Positions 1-7,353 are shown, numbered from the stretch's first letter. The stretch: 11,377 nucleotides of DNA from an uncultured Parabacteroides sp. (GCF_905196875.1 NZ_CAJJWO010000109.1:1-11377); one strand, 5' to 3'. Numbers and translations are program-made. Notes: a model not told the origin generated them from the letters alone.

Positions 1-1011
1 AAGCTACTCGGCATTCTACCTCCGGAACTGGAGAAGATATTTTTCGCCGACAGCGGCTCTGTTGCCGTCGAGGTAGCGATGAAAATGGCCATCCAGTACT
101 GGCAGTCACAAGGGAAGAGCGGGAAGTATGGATTTGCGACTATCCGTAGCGGTTATCATGGTGATACATGGCATGCGATGTCGGTCTGCGATCCGGTAAC
201 CGGTATGCACGGGATATTCTCGGGAAGCCTCCCGGTACAATATTTTATTCCTCAACCTTCTGTTAAGTTCGGAGAAAAATGGGACGAGAAAGCTATGCAG
301 CCTTTGACAGATCTGCTGGAACAACATGCCGGTGATATTGCAGCTATAATACTGGAGCCGATTGTACAGGGGGCCGGAGGAATGTATTTTTACTCTCCCG
401 CCTTTCTGGTCCGGGCAAAAGAACTCTGCAAACAATACGACGTATTATTCATCTTTGATGAAATAGCGACAGGATTCGGTCGTACCGGTAAACTGTTTGC
501 CTGGGAACATGCAAATGTTGTTCCCGACATTATGTGTATAGGTAAGGCATTGACCGGTGGCTATCTGACCTTATCGGCTACACTGACAACCCAACAGGTA
601 GCCGATACGATTTGCTCCGGTGATGCAGGTTGTTTCATGCATGGCCCGACATTTATGGGTAATCCACTGGCTTGTGCTATTGCCTCAGCTTCCGTATCGT
701 TATTATTGGAAAGCGGTTGGCAAGAGAAGGTAAAAGCGATCGAGGCACAGCTTCAGCAAGAACTGGCTCCTGCCCGGTCATACAGTAATGTAAAGGAGGT
801 ACGCGTACTCGGAGCTATCGGGGTAATTGAAATGAAGGAGCCGGTCGATATGGCAGTCCTTCAACGACGATTCGTAGAGGAAGGTATTTGGGTACGACCT
901 TTCGGCAGACTGGTTTATTTGATGCCACCGTTTGTTATCAGGCCGGAGCAGTTGTCGCGGTTGACGAAAGGGGTCCTAAAATGTATCGAAGATACTCCGG
1001 GTACTATTTAA
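1..1011 (+). CDS. bioA: Adenosylmethionine-8-amino-7-oxononanoate aminotransferase (BioA), 5' end outside window
   Basis: PLP-dependent class III aminotransferase that converts KAPA to DAPA in biotin synthesis, using S-adenosylmethionine as amino donor. The reading frame is open from base 1; 336 codons are visible. The family pattern is clear: FFADSGSVAVEVAMK near the start, the PLP-ring Asp in FIFDEIATGFGRTG (visible residue 153) and the Schiff-base Lys in IGKALTGGYLTLSATLTT (visible residue 182). Their 29-residue separation equals that of D245 and K274 in the E. coli enzyme, so about 92 N-terminal residues should lie upstream. The C-terminus (FGRLVYLMPPFVI) is complete and ends in TAA. It is followed 20 nt later by bioF, as the first visible gene of a biotin operon. 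The ATG at 79 is internal, not the start. In this phylum bioB often precedes bioA; that cannot be checked here. Confidence 0.97.
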   Translation, partial: KLLGILPPELEKIFFADSGSVAVEVAMKMAIQYWQSQGKSGKYGFATIRSGYHGDTWHAMSVCDPVTGMHGIFSGSLPVQYFIPQPSVKFGEKWDEKAMQPLTDLLEQHAGDIAAIILEPIVQGAGGMYFYSPAFLVRAKELCKQYDVLFIFDEIATGFGRTGKLFAWEHANVVPDIMCIGKALTGGYLTLSATLTTQQVADTICSGDAGCFMHGPTFMGNPLACAIASASVSLLLESGWQEKVKAIEAQLQQELAPARSYSNVKEVRVLGAIGVIEMKEPVDMAVLQRRFVEEGIWVRPFGRLVYLMPPFVIRPEQLSRLTKGVLKCIEDTPGTI

Positions 1012-1031
1012 CGATAAAATAAGACTGATAA

Positions 1032-2174
1032 ATGAAAGATTATAATTCGATATTACAAGAACTGGAAAATACAGGCAACCTGCGCCGTCTGCCGGAGATT
1101 ATCCATAGAGGGAATCTCGTTGAAAAAGACGGTCTCACAATGCTCAACCTCTCCTCCAACGATTACCTGGGACTGGCTTCACGCCATGACCTGCAGCAAG
1201 CATTTCTGGAGGAATGGCAAGAGAAGCAATACCCTTTCTCCTCTTCCTCTTCCCGTCTATTGACCGGCAACTTCCGTATTTATACCGAACTCGAACAGGT
1301 TATGGCGGAGCGATTCGATCGCGAGGCCGCCCTGTTATTCAACAGTGGCTATCACGCAAACACCGGGATACTTCCGGCACTGGCCGATAAGCAAACATTG
1401 ATCCTTGCCGACAAACTTGTTCACGCCAGCATTATCGACGGGATACTGCTTAGTAACGCACACTTCCAACGTTATCGCCACAATGACTATGATCAACTGG
1501 AAACACTTTTACAAAAGAATACCGGCCAGTATGAACAAATATTCATTGTAACAGAAAGCATCTTTAGCATGGACGGCGATGTAGCCGACCTCCGCCGTCT
1601 GGTCAGTCTGAAGAAAAGTTATCCGGATGTCTGCCTCTATGTAGATGAAGCGCACGCCATCGGTGTACGAGGAAAAAACGGGCTGGGAATTGCAGAAGAA
1701 CAAAATTGTATACAGGATATAGACCTTCTCGTCGGTACCTTCGGTAAAGCACTAGCCTCCATGGGAGCCTATGTGATTTGTAGCCGCGTTATCCGTGAAT
1801 ACTTGATCAACAGCATGCGTCCTTTGATATTCAGCACAGCATTGCCTCCTGCACAGATCGCCTGGACACAATTTATCTTTGAAAGGCTTCCGGAGTTTTC
1901 TGAAGAACGCGAGCGATTAGCCATAACAAGCCACCTTTTAATAGATGCATTGAGAGGAAAAGGTGGAGAAATCAGCGGAAGCCATATCATACCTTATATA
2001 ATAGGCGATAATAAAGATTGCATCCTCAAAGCAGAAGAGTTGCAACGCAAAGGCTTCTACTGCCTCCCTGTCCGTCCCCCAACAGTACCGAAAGGAACGG
2101 CACGGATACGTTTCTCGTTGACAGCAGATGTAACAACCGAAGACATACAACAGTTAAATGAATATGCAATATGA
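1032..2174 (+). CDS. bioF: 8-amino-7-oxononanoate synthase (BioF, KAPA synthase)
   Basis: Alpha-oxoamine synthase, PLP-dependent, that condenses pimeloyl-ACP (or -CoA) with L-alanine to give KAPA. The 380-residue length fits the family. Visible hallmarks are SSNDYLGLASR (N-terminal substrate region), SSSRLLTGN, FNSGYHANTG, the ESIFSMDGDVADL segment, VDEAHAIGVRGKNGLG with the PLP-contacting Asp and His, and the Schiff-base Lys at residue 239 in GTFGKALASMGAYV. The close relatives glycine C-acetyltransferase (Kbl) and serine palmitoyltransferase share this fold, but the position between bioA and bioG settles the call. The start ATG is 20 nt after bioA with an A-rich leader and no strong Shine-Dalgarno site, normal for Bacteroidetes. 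The stop overlaps the bioG start as ATGA, which suggests translational coupling. Confidence 0.96.
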   Translation: MKDYNSILQELENTGNLRRLPEIIHRGNLVEKDGLTMLNLSSNDYLGLASRHDLQQAFLEEWQEKQYPFSSSSSRLLTGNFRIYTELEQVMAERFDREAALLFNSGYHANTGILPALADKQTLILADKLVHASIIDGILLSNAHFQRYRHNDYDQLETLLQKNTGQYEQIFIVTESIFSMDGDVADLRRLVSLKKSYPDVCLYVDEAHAIGVRGKNGLGIAEEQNCIQDIDLLVGTFGKALASMGAYVICSRVIREYLINSMRPLIFSTALPPAQIAWTQFIFERLPEFSEERERLAITSHLLIDALRGKGGEISGSHIIPYIIGDNKDCILKAEELQRKGFYCLPVRPPTVPKGTARIRFSLTADVTTEDIQQLNEYAI

Positions 2175-2812
2175 AAATAATAAAACAAACAGATAATCAC
2201 GCCGCCCGTCTTCTCCTCTTCTTCTCCGGCTGGTCCGCATCTCCGGAACTATTCACCCGGTTGGAGGCCAGGGAAGAAACAGACGTTATGATCTGCTACG
2301 ATTACAGGGAGATGGCATTTGAGGAAGACCTTACCCGATACGATGAGATACACCTCGTCGCCTGGTCGATGGGCGTACGGATGGCGGAACTCGCTTTAGG
2401 CGGCAAATACATATTCGCTACCGCCACTGCCATCAACGGAACCCCCTGCCCGATCGATGACGCATACGGTATCCCCATCGACATTTTCCGAGGCACGCTC
2501 GACAACCTGACAACCGAAGGTCTCCACCGTTTCAACCGCCGGATGTGCGGCACACGTGAGATACATTCCCACTATCAAACTGTTACCGCCCGCCCATTGG
2601 ACGAAGTCAGGGATGAACTGCAAGCTATTTACGACCGCTGTTCCCCCTCTGCCAGCAATTCTATCCCCTGGACACGCGCCCTCGTCGGAAGCGATGACCG
2701 AATCTTTCCCGTAGCCAACCAACTCGCCTACTGGAGCGGCCGCTGCAACGTCACCCAAATTCCTTCACCTCATTACCCTTTTCACCTATGGAAACAATGG
2801 AACGAATTATAA
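2171..2812 (+). CDS. bioG: Pimeloyl-ACP methyl ester esterase, BioG type (DUF452)
   Basis: Alpha/beta-hydrolase predicted to hydrolyse the methyl ester of pimeloyl-ACP, ending chain elongation and releasing substrate for BioF. At 213 residues it has the BioG (DUF452) size rather than the longer BioH size. The nucleophile elbow is AWSMGVR with Ser66, the typical BioG form W-S-M-G. The C-terminal catalytic His is probably H201 or H205 in SPHYPFHLW. Asp175/Asp176 in the VGSDDRIFP segment are the positional candidates for an acid, though in this family the acid residue is not certain from sequence alone. It overlaps bioF by 4 nt and bioC by 25 nt. The placement next to bioC is diagnostic, because BioC adds the methyl group that BioG removes. 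Fusions of the two are known in this phylum; here the genes are separate. Confidence 0.92.
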   Translation: MKIIKQTDNHAARLLLFFSGWSASPELFTRLEAREETDVMICYDYREMAFEEDLTRYDEIHLVAWSMGVRMAELALGGKYIFATATAINGTPCPIDDAYGIPIDIFRGTLDNLTTEGLHRFNRRMCGTREIHSHYQTVTARPLDEVRDELQAIYDRCSPSASNSIPWTRALVGSDDRIFPVANQLAYWSGRCNVTQIPSPHYPFHLWKQWNEL

Positions 2813-3543
2813 CGCGCTTCACCCGTGCCCTCGACAGTTACGACCGACAGGCTGTGGCACAACAGCAGATCAGCCGCCGGCTCACCGGACTGCTCTCCCG
2901 TTACACTGCCATGCATTTCCAGCGTGTCCTCGAGATCGGCTGCGGGACAGGTGGTTTCACCCGTTTGTTGAAAGAAAGTTGCATCATCGACGAATGGTAT
3001 CTCAACGACCTTTGTGAAGGTTGCCGCGAAAAGATCGCCGGGCTTTTTTCCGGTCAGTCACCCTTTTTTATCACCGGGAATGCGGAAGATATCGAGTTTC
3101 CGGGTTGTTTCGACCTGATCGTCTCAGCCTCCGCTTTCCAATGGGTACAGCAACCGGAAACGTTCCTGCACCGACTGGCTGCGAAACTCTCTCCCGCCGG
3201 CACACTGGTGTTCAATACCTTTGCACCCAGCAATCTACAGGAAGTCCGTCAGCTCACTGGTAAAGGCCTCGATTATCCTACGGCAGACCACCTAACAGAA
3301 TGGCTGGCGGCAGACTACCACCTGCTTCACCTCAGGGAGGAAGACATCATCCTCACCTTCGACACTCCGATGGATGTACTCCGCCACCTGAAAAATACCG
3401 GCGTAACCGCTACCGGCGACGGCTCCTGGACACGCGGACAGCAAACGGATTTCTGCCGTCGCTACACCACCCTGTACGGCACCGCCGACAATAAAGTAAC
3501 ACTCACATACCGCCCACTTTACATCGTGGCAGTAAAAAAATGA
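2788..3543 (+). CDS. bioC: Malonyl-ACP O-methyltransferase (BioC)
   Basis: SAM-dependent class I methyltransferase that methylates the free carboxyl of malonyl-ACP, allowing fatty-acid synthase to build the pimeloyl chain. The 251-residue length is normal. The N-terminal BioC pattern RFTRALDSYDRQAVAQ is at residues 10-25, the SAM-binding motif LEIGCGTGG at 48-56, and the motif IV-like region with DLIVSASAFQWVQQPE follows. The last matches the W-containing segment of BioC and distinguishes it from general methyltransferases such as UbiG. Two in-frame starts exist, Met1 (2788) and Met4 (2797). Both lie inside the end of bioG and both leave the conserved N-terminus intact, so the choice is open. 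The stop is 7 nt before bioD. Confidence 0.93.
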   Translation: METMERIITRFTRALDSYDRQAVAQQQISRRLTGLLSRYTAMHFQRVLEIGCGTGGFTRLLKESCIIDEWYLNDLCEGCREKIAGLFSGQSPFFITGNAEDIEFPGCFDLIVSASAFQWVQQPETFLHRLAAKLSPAGTLVFNTFAPSNLQEVRQLTGKGLDYPTADHLTEWLAADYHLLHLREEDIILTFDTPMDVLRHLKNTGVTATGDGSWTRGQQTDFCRRYTTLYGTADNKVTLTYRPLYIVAVKK

Positions 3544-3550
3544 ATAACAA

Positions 3551-4228
3551 ATGAAAGGAAAAGTACTTTTTATCTCAGGTATTGACACCAATGTCGGCAA
3601 GACCTTTGCCACCGGTATCCTTGCCCGCCAGCTTGCCGCCGAAGGGCACAAAGTCATCACCCAGAAAATGATCCAGACAGGATGCATCGACGTCTCGGAA
3701 GATATCGAAATGCACCGCCGCCTGATGGGAATCCCCTTTACCGAAGAAGATCGTGCAGGCCTCACCTGCCCTTACATCTTCACCTACCCTTGTTCGCCGC
3801 ACATGGCTGCCGAACGCGATGACCGCCGGATCGAACTTTCCACGATCACCCGCGCGACGAATGAATTACTGGAACGTTATGAGTACGTCCTTCTCGAAGG
3901 GGCAGGGGGACTGATGGTACCGAACGATTTCGAATCGTTAACGATCGACTATGTGAAGGAACAAAATTACCCACTCGTACTGGTCACTTCCGGCAAACTA
4001 GGTAGTATCAACCATACCCTACTCAGTCTCTACGCCTGTCGGCAGGAGGGTATTAGGGTGGACAGTGTCATATATAATCTATATCCGCAGATCGACCGGT
4101 TGATAGAAGACAACACCCTGGATTATCTGCGTCAATATCTCCGCCGCGAATGGCCGGGTACGAACCTCTTCCTCCTCTCAGAAGAAAAAGAAACAGGAAC
4201 AGCAAAACTAGAACAGACCAGTCTGTAA
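3551..4228 (+). CDS. bioD: Dethiobiotin synthetase (BioD)
   Basis: ATP-dependent carboxylase that closes the ureido ring of DAPA with CO2 to form dethiobiotin. The N-terminal P-loop variant GIDTNVGKT spans residues 10-18 with Lys17/Thr18. The second conserved Lys is K39 in QKMIQTGC, equivalent to the K-P-V-x-S-G segment of E. coli BioD. EGAGGLMVP is the Mg/phosphate loop, and GKLGSINHTLLS is the family signature near the dimer interface. At 225 residues it has standard length; the last ~15 residues are polar and unconserved. It is the last gene of the biotin operon, 7 nt after bioC, with a hairpin about 46 nt downstream. All steps except BioB are therefore present in this stretch. Confidence 0.96.
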   Translation: MKGKVLFISGIDTNVGKTFATGILARQLAAEGHKVITQKMIQTGCIDVSEDIEMHRRLMGIPFTEEDRAGLTCPYIFTYPCSPHMAAERDDRRIELSTITRATNELLERYEYVLLEGAGGLMVPNDFESLTIDYVKEQNYPLVLVTSGKLGSINHTLLSLYACRQEGIRVDSVIYNLYPQIDRLIEDNTLDYLRQYLRREWPGTNLFLLSEEKETGTAKLEQTSL

Positions 4229-4274
4229 AACCAGGATTGCATTTATGAGGCTTTGCCGAGTAATCTCGTACATA

Positions 4275-4297
4275 ATGGGCGGCCACAAGCCGCCCAT
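4275..4297. terminator. Perfect hairpin between convergent genes, probable bidirectional terminator
   Basis: A perfect 9-bp inverted repeat (ATGGGCGGC / GCCGCCCAT) encloses a 5-nt loop (CACAA). It lies between the ends of bioD and the convergent DUF1232 gene, 46 nt and 20 nt away respectively. The stem is G+C-rich, which fits a terminator serving both strands. There is no clean U-tract on either side, only a T-rich stretch further on, so termination could be weak or depend on other factors. A small second stem, CGAG-TAAT-CTCG, sits just upstream. Confidence 0.5.
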
Positions 4298-4317
4298 ATA
4301 GAGGCTGTTATAGGCTT

Positions 4318-4719
4318 TTACACCCTATCCGTTCCCATAATCTCTACCACGCGATCATTGGCACGGGCTTTGATTTCCGGGGTGATGCTATCCTTGATCA
4401 TACTGATGACCAAGGTCATGACGGCAATATCGTCGGTAAAACCGATCACCGGAAGAATCCCGTCGGGTATCAGGTCTATCGGCAGGATAAAATAACCGAG
4501 TGCACCGATAATATATGCCTTATGCTTCACCGGCACCTTCTCATCCTGCAATGTATAATAGAGCGTGAAAACAGGCAGCAGCACCGTAGCGCCGACCTTC
4601 TTCGCCACTCGTTCTATCTTTTTCCAAAAGCGGTTATCCGAATAATACGTACCGTACTTTTGTACTTCGTGCACCTCTTCGAAAGGCACATCTTCAATCC
4701 CATTTCTACTCATACTCAT
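4318..4719 (-). CDS. DUF1232 (YkvA-type) small membrane protein
   Basis: 133-residue protein with the DUF1232 signature GYFILPIDLIPD at residues 75-86 followed by GFTDDIAV at 93-100. Members are small, usually membrane-associated proteins of unknown biochemical role. The hydrophobic stretches here are residues ~43-56 and ~68-83; a further mildly hydrophobic helix covers ~95-108. The N-terminal ~40 residues are polar and charged. Met1 and Met3 are both possible starts and make little difference. It is the only gene reading leftward into the bioD hairpin. It is separated by 206 nt from the next leftward gene and has its own good promoter, so it is probably a single-gene transcript and not part of the sigma operon. 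Its function is not known. Confidence 0.87.
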   Translation of the reverse strand: MSMSRNGIEDVPFEEVHEVQKYGTYYSDNRFWKKIERVAKKVGATVLLPVFTLYYTLQDEKVPVKHKAYIIGALGYFILPIDLIPDGILPVIGFTDDIAVMTLVISMIKDSITPEIKARANDRVVEIMGTDRV

Positions 4720-4735
4720 TCTTTTTTATCTTAGA

Positions 4736-4753
4736 GGCAGTTTATAAACCGCC
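4736..4753. repeat. 18-nt near-palindrome in the 5' leader of the DUF1232 gene
   Basis: On the gene strand the sequence reads GGCGGTTTATAAACTGCC, two 9-nt arms with a single mismatch and no loop. It sits just downstream of the predicted transcription start and ends 16 nt before the start codon. That position fits either a dimeric repressor operator or a small leader hairpin. The sequence does not say which. Confidence 0.4.
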
Positions 4754-4763
4754 CCTCCGCTAG

Positions 4764-4794
4764 CAAAGATAAATAATTTAGGCCGGAATACAAG
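4764..4794 (-). promoter_or_regulatory. Bacteroidetes-type promoter for the DUF1232 gene
   Basis: On the minus strand a TATCTTTG box (4771-4764) matches the Bacteroides -7 consensus TAnnTTTG fully. A CTTG (4794-4791) sits 19 nt upstream, where the -33 TTTG element is expected. The predicted start of transcription is near 4757, giving a leader of under 40 nt. Confidence 0.55.
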
Positions 4795-4884
4795 TAGCCG
4801 AAATACGTCGACATTCAAACCTACGGCTAAAATAACTTAACAACAAAAATCCCGCCAAAGCTGAAGCCGCTCCCGAAAGAGCCA

Positions 4885-4892
4885 CAAAGTTA
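4885..4892 (-). promoter_or_regulatory. Second possible -7 box upstream of the DUF1232 gene
   Basis: On the minus strand TAACTTTG matches TAnnTTTG, but no TTTG-like element is seen 19-21 nt upstream. It lies just after the end of the outer-membrane protein gene. It could be an alternative, weaker promoter giving a ~160-nt leader, or chance. Confidence 0.25.
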
Positions 4893-4925
4893 GTACATCA
4901 TCAGAATAAAGAGATTAAAATTATG

Positions 4926-5813
4926 CTATAAGTGTATCTGCAAACCGAAAGAAACCGGATGGAGTGCCGGGCCTTTGTTGTTCTCGAACATTTCGATAGG
5001 AGAATATTTACAGTAAACACCCATACAACCGACACCCGCCTGGAAAAGAAGATCCATTGTTACGGGACGCAGGTTCATGCCGCCATCCATCTTCTGCTTC
5101 CTGGTCTTTCCACTTCCGTCTTCATAAACAACTTTGGATGAAGAGGTTGTCTTGATTACAGCAACAACGCCACCGGAGACAAAGAAACGCGGGCGATGCC
5201 GTACCTTCTTGGTCTGCCACTCCAGTAGGACGGGGATGGTGACACTAGTCATATTCAGCTTGCTTTTCTTATAGGCGATGCCATCGGCGGCAGGAACTAA
5301 CTGAGTGACACCGTCCACCTCCTGAAAATGAACATTCCCGTCGATGCGGTAACGGTTCCAGCGCAGGCCGGCACCGGTCACTACCGCCCAGTTGTAGCGG
5401 GAGAAGGGAAGGCTGAATTCCATAAAGTTAAGATTGTATTCAAGCGAGTTCCCTTTGCGCAGGGACACATCGTCCCCTGTGAAACTGTTGAAGCCCATAC
5501 CGAAGCCCGCCCAGTGTGCGGAGAAGTTACGATCCCAGGTAGGAAGGGGAATGTTAAGCGTCTTGATATGTTTGCGTCGCTCATAGCTCTGCCCGTCACG
5601 GTATTGTCCTTCGAATACCATTTCGTCGTCTATCTCGGTTCCGTCCTCCTGTTCTTCATAGATGCGGACTTTCATCCGGTCGCCGTTATCCTTCACTTCT
5701 ATACGCTTCTTTTCCAACCGGAAGATTGTATCGGTTGGCATCGGTCCGACTTCGGCTGCCAGCAAGCCCATCACAGGGAGAAAGGCTGCCACGATCAGTA
5801 ATAATCTTTTCAT
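4926..5813 (-). CDS. Outer-membrane beta-barrel protein (PorT/OMP_b-brl-like)
   Basis: 295-residue exported protein. A signal peptide (MKRLLLIVAAFLPVMGLLA) ends around residue 19-20. Residues ~25-75 form a charged beta-rich segment with the pattern KKRIEVKDNGDRMKVRIYEE followed by VFEGQYRDG, a preface seen in Bacteroidales envelope proteins. From ~95 on, alternating aromatic/hydrophobic strands (HWAGFGMGFNSF, LNFMEFSLPFSRYNWAVVTGAG, IPVLLEWQ, RFFVSGGVVAVI) suggest an 8- to 10-strand barrel, ending SFGLQIHL. The usual terminal Phe is replaced by Leu. It is the last gene of the sigma operon, 20 nt after the preceding gene. Its role is probably that of an envelope target or partner of the sigma/anti-sigma pair (inference). 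The exact family assignment is tentative. Confidence 0.78.
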   Translation of the reverse strand: MKRLLLIVAAFLPVMGLLAAEVGPMPTDTIFRLEKKRIEVKDNGDRMKVRIYEEQEDGTEIDDEMVFEGQYRDGQSYERRKHIKTLNIPLPTWDRNFSAHWAGFGMGFNSFTGDDVSLRKGNSLEYNLNFMEFSLPFSRYNWAVVTGAGLRWNRYRIDGNVHFQEVDGVTQLVPAADGIAYKKSKLNMTSVTIPVLLEWQTKKVRHRPRFFVSGGVVAVIKTTSSSKVVYEDGSGKTRKQKMDGGMNLRPVTMDLLFQAGVGCMGVYCKYSPIEMFENNKGPALHPVSFGLQIHL

Positions 5814-5833
5814 CTTTGTATTGTTTTATTCGT

Positions 5834-6307
5834 TTATAAATCTTTTTTGGTGAAGAGAATCGTGATCAGGTCGTCGCTGTCCAGATCTCCTTCGATATAA
5901 ACCAGAGTGATCACTCCTTTGGAGCTGACCTTGAAGAGGACGAAGCGGTTGATGTCGGCCTCCTTACCGGGTAGTTGGTAGTAAGCGGAGATAACGCCTC
6001 CATCGTCGGTCACTTCCTTAATCTTGCGGGCTCCCTTCTGGTCGGCTTCCAGGCACTGCCGGGTGAAGCGCAGGGCGTCGGGATCGTTCTTGATCGTGAT
6101 GCTCTTATACCGGGTCATGCCGTAGGTTTCGAGCATCTCGTTGGAAAGTTCGACCATCGTTACATTTTTCTTCCGGCCGTAACGCTGGAAAACATCCTGT
6201 ATCTTCAGGTCTTTTTGCAGAACCTCTGCATCTGTTGCCCCTGCTCCGTAAGGGAACAAGAAAAGGGCAGCCAGCAATACGAGTAATGTGTATCTTATCT
6301 GTTTCAT
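5834..6307 (-). CDS. Small secreted protein of a sigma-factor operon (DUF4252/DUF6108-like)
   Basis: 157-residue exported protein with signal peptide MKQIRYTLLVLLAALFLFPY and probable cleavage after GAGA (residue 24). There is no Cys at the cleavage site, so it is predicted soluble in the periplasm and not a lipoprotein. The mature part has a helical N-terminus (DVFQRYGRKKNVTMVELSNE), a YGMTRYKSITI segment, and alternating beta strands toward the end (INRFVLFKVS, VITLVYIEGDL). The general plan resembles DUF4252/DUF6108 proteins that accompany ECF sigma factors in Bacteroidales; I cannot decide the family by eye. It lies 12 nt after the anti-sigma gene and 20 nt before the barrel gene, so co-transcription is very likely. 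The biochemical role is unknown. Confidence 0.75.
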   Translation of the reverse strand: MKQIRYTLLVLLAALFLFPYGAGATDAEVLQKDLKIQDVFQRYGRKKNVTMVELSNEMLETYGMTRYKSITIKNDPDALRFTRQCLEADQKGARKIKEVTDDGGVISAYYQLPGKEADINRFVLFKVSSKGVITLVYIEGDLDSDDLITILFTKKDL

Positions 6308-6319
6308 CGCTACATGTTT

Positions 6320-6847
6320 TTATTCGTCTTCACTAAATATGGAACCGAGTTCCTTTAACTGGTTATCAATAATCCGGCGGTCGGCTTCATCACTGTCTTC
6401 CTCGGGAAAATATTCGTCGGCAGGAGTGGCCACCTCATGCAACGCCTCGAAAGCAGAAGACCGTACCTTATGGATATCGGTATAACACCGACCGTTTATC
6501 ACTACATAATTATCCGAACAGAAACAGGGGTCGGTCGGATACAACAATTGGCTGATCCCCAGCAGTGCCACTACACATGCTGCCACCGTAGACAGGAGAT
6601 ATACGATCGACCGCCGGCTCATCGCAAAACGCTTCACAGCCGGTGTCGTAGCTGTCACCTCCGCCCATATCTCTTCTGCCGGATCGTGCTGCGCTGCAAT
6701 CTCCTCATCAAAGTATGCGAACAGCGGACGGTAGCCTGACAGATGATCCGGAACGTTCGCCCCGGCAAAGAAACGACGGAGTTCGCGTTCCTCGGCTGCC
6801 GAAGTTTCTCCTTCAAAATACCGGTTTAATACCTCTTCTATATTCAT
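6320..6847 (-). CDS. Single-pass membrane protein, probable anti-sigma factor
   Basis: 175 residues with one transmembrane helix at ~80-103 (SIVYLLSTVAACVVALLGIS). The N-terminal cytoplasmic part has the Bacteroidales pattern EEVLNRYFEGETSAAEERELRRFF, then VPDHLSGYRPLFAYFDEE, found in short membrane proteins encoded directly after ECF sigma genes. The C-terminal periplasmic part (~104-175) begins with three Cys (108, 110, 121) around a YVVINGRCYTD segment and ends in an acidic tail. It overlaps the sigma gene by 4 nt (ATGA), so translation is probably coupled and the pair made in fixed ratio. It lacks the zinc-type ZAS motif, so the anti-sigma role rests on position and topology. It could be a regulator of another sort acting on the same sigma. 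Confidence 0.75.
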   Translation of the reverse strand: MNIEEVLNRYFEGETSAAEERELRRFFAGANVPDHLSGYRPLFAYFDEEIAAQHDPAEEIWAEVTATTPAVKRFAMSRRSIVYLLSTVAACVVALLGISQLLYPTDPCFCSDNYVVINGRCYTDIHKVRSSAFEALHEVATPADEYFPEEDSDEADRRIIDNQLKELGSIFSEDE

Positions 6848-7353
6848 AACTGCTCCTGTTTATTTAACTGTAAAAATTGTTCCCGTATCTTTTTCCTGGC
6901 CCTTGAAAGATTGCTGCGGACGGCTTCAATGGCTGACCCTGTTATTTCCGCGATCTCTGCCAGTTCGTAGCCTTCCACGTCTTTCATCCGGATGATAGTC
7001 TGCTGCACGGTGGGCAGCCCAGCAATCAGTTCCCGGATACGGGCGGCGGCATCCTTTTGTTCCAACAGCTCTGCCGGTGAACGGCTTCCCGAGTCGATCG
7101 ACAAAGTGTCGATGTCGGGGCCTTCCGGACGGCGTGCTCTCAGTTTATCCAGCGTCAGATTCTTGGTGACTTGCATCGCAAGGGCTTCCACACTATGATA
7201 ACCGTCCAGCTTCTCGCGGATATACCAGAGCTTCAGGAAAGCCTCCTGCACGATATCTTCGGCGTCGGCTCTCTCCTGTGTCAGTTTCAGGGAAAAGTTG
7301 ATCAGCTTTTCCCGGAGTGGCAGTACGGTTATTTTAAACGTTTCAAGTTCCAT
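6844..7353 (-). CDS. ECF-type RNA polymerase sigma factor (sigma-70 family)
   Basis: 169-residue sigma factor with only regions 2 and 4. Region 2 spans ~10-75, including ERADAEDIVQEAFLKLW (core binding and -10 contact) and VTKNLTLDKLRARR. Region 4 spans ~113-160, with LPTVQQTIIRMKDVEGYELAEIAEITG and the recognition helix AIEAVRSNLSRARKKIRE. It is preceded by the linker that is normal for ECF sigmas. I place the start at 7353 (MELETFKITV), where the family begins. The frame stays open upstream to 7452, but that extension would run across the whole divergent promoter region and has no sigma-like content. The gene diverges from the response regulator over 97 nt and opens the operon with the anti-sigma, secreted and barrel genes. 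Autoregulation is likely but no clear promoter was seen. Confidence 0.93.
   Translation of the reverse strand: MELETFKITVLPLREKLINFSLKLTQERADAEDIVQEAFLKLWYIREKLDGYHSVEALAMQVTKNLTLDKLRARRPEGPDIDTLSIDSGSRSPAELLEQKDAAARIRELIAGLPTVQQTIIRMKDVEGYELAEIAEITGSAIEAVRSNLSRARKKIREQFLQLNKQEQL

Noticed and set aside
79..1011. bioA starting at the ATG at 79.
   Set aside because: Conserved BioA sequence (FFADSGSVAVEV) is encoded in frame before it from base 1, so this Met is internal and the gene is cut by the window edge.
3292..3765. 157-codon minus-strand open frame across the bioC/bioD junction.
   Set aside because: It is antisense to two certain enzymes, low-complexity Ser/Arg-rich at its start, and has no family features.
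4795..4829. Inverted pair TAGCCG/CGGCTA with a 23-nt loop upstream of the DUF1232 promoter.
   Set aside because: A 6-bp stem with such a long loop is expected often by chance, and there is no U-tract to make a terminator.
4870..4884. Terminator for the sigma operon (GCTC/GAGC hairpin).
   Set aside because: The stem is only 4 bp and is not followed directly by a T-run. No convincing terminator for this operon was found in 4861-4925.
5328..5801. 157-codon plus-strand open frame within the beta-barrel gene.
   Set aside because: It is antisense to a well-supported exported protein, has no recognisable domain and reads as a shadow frame.
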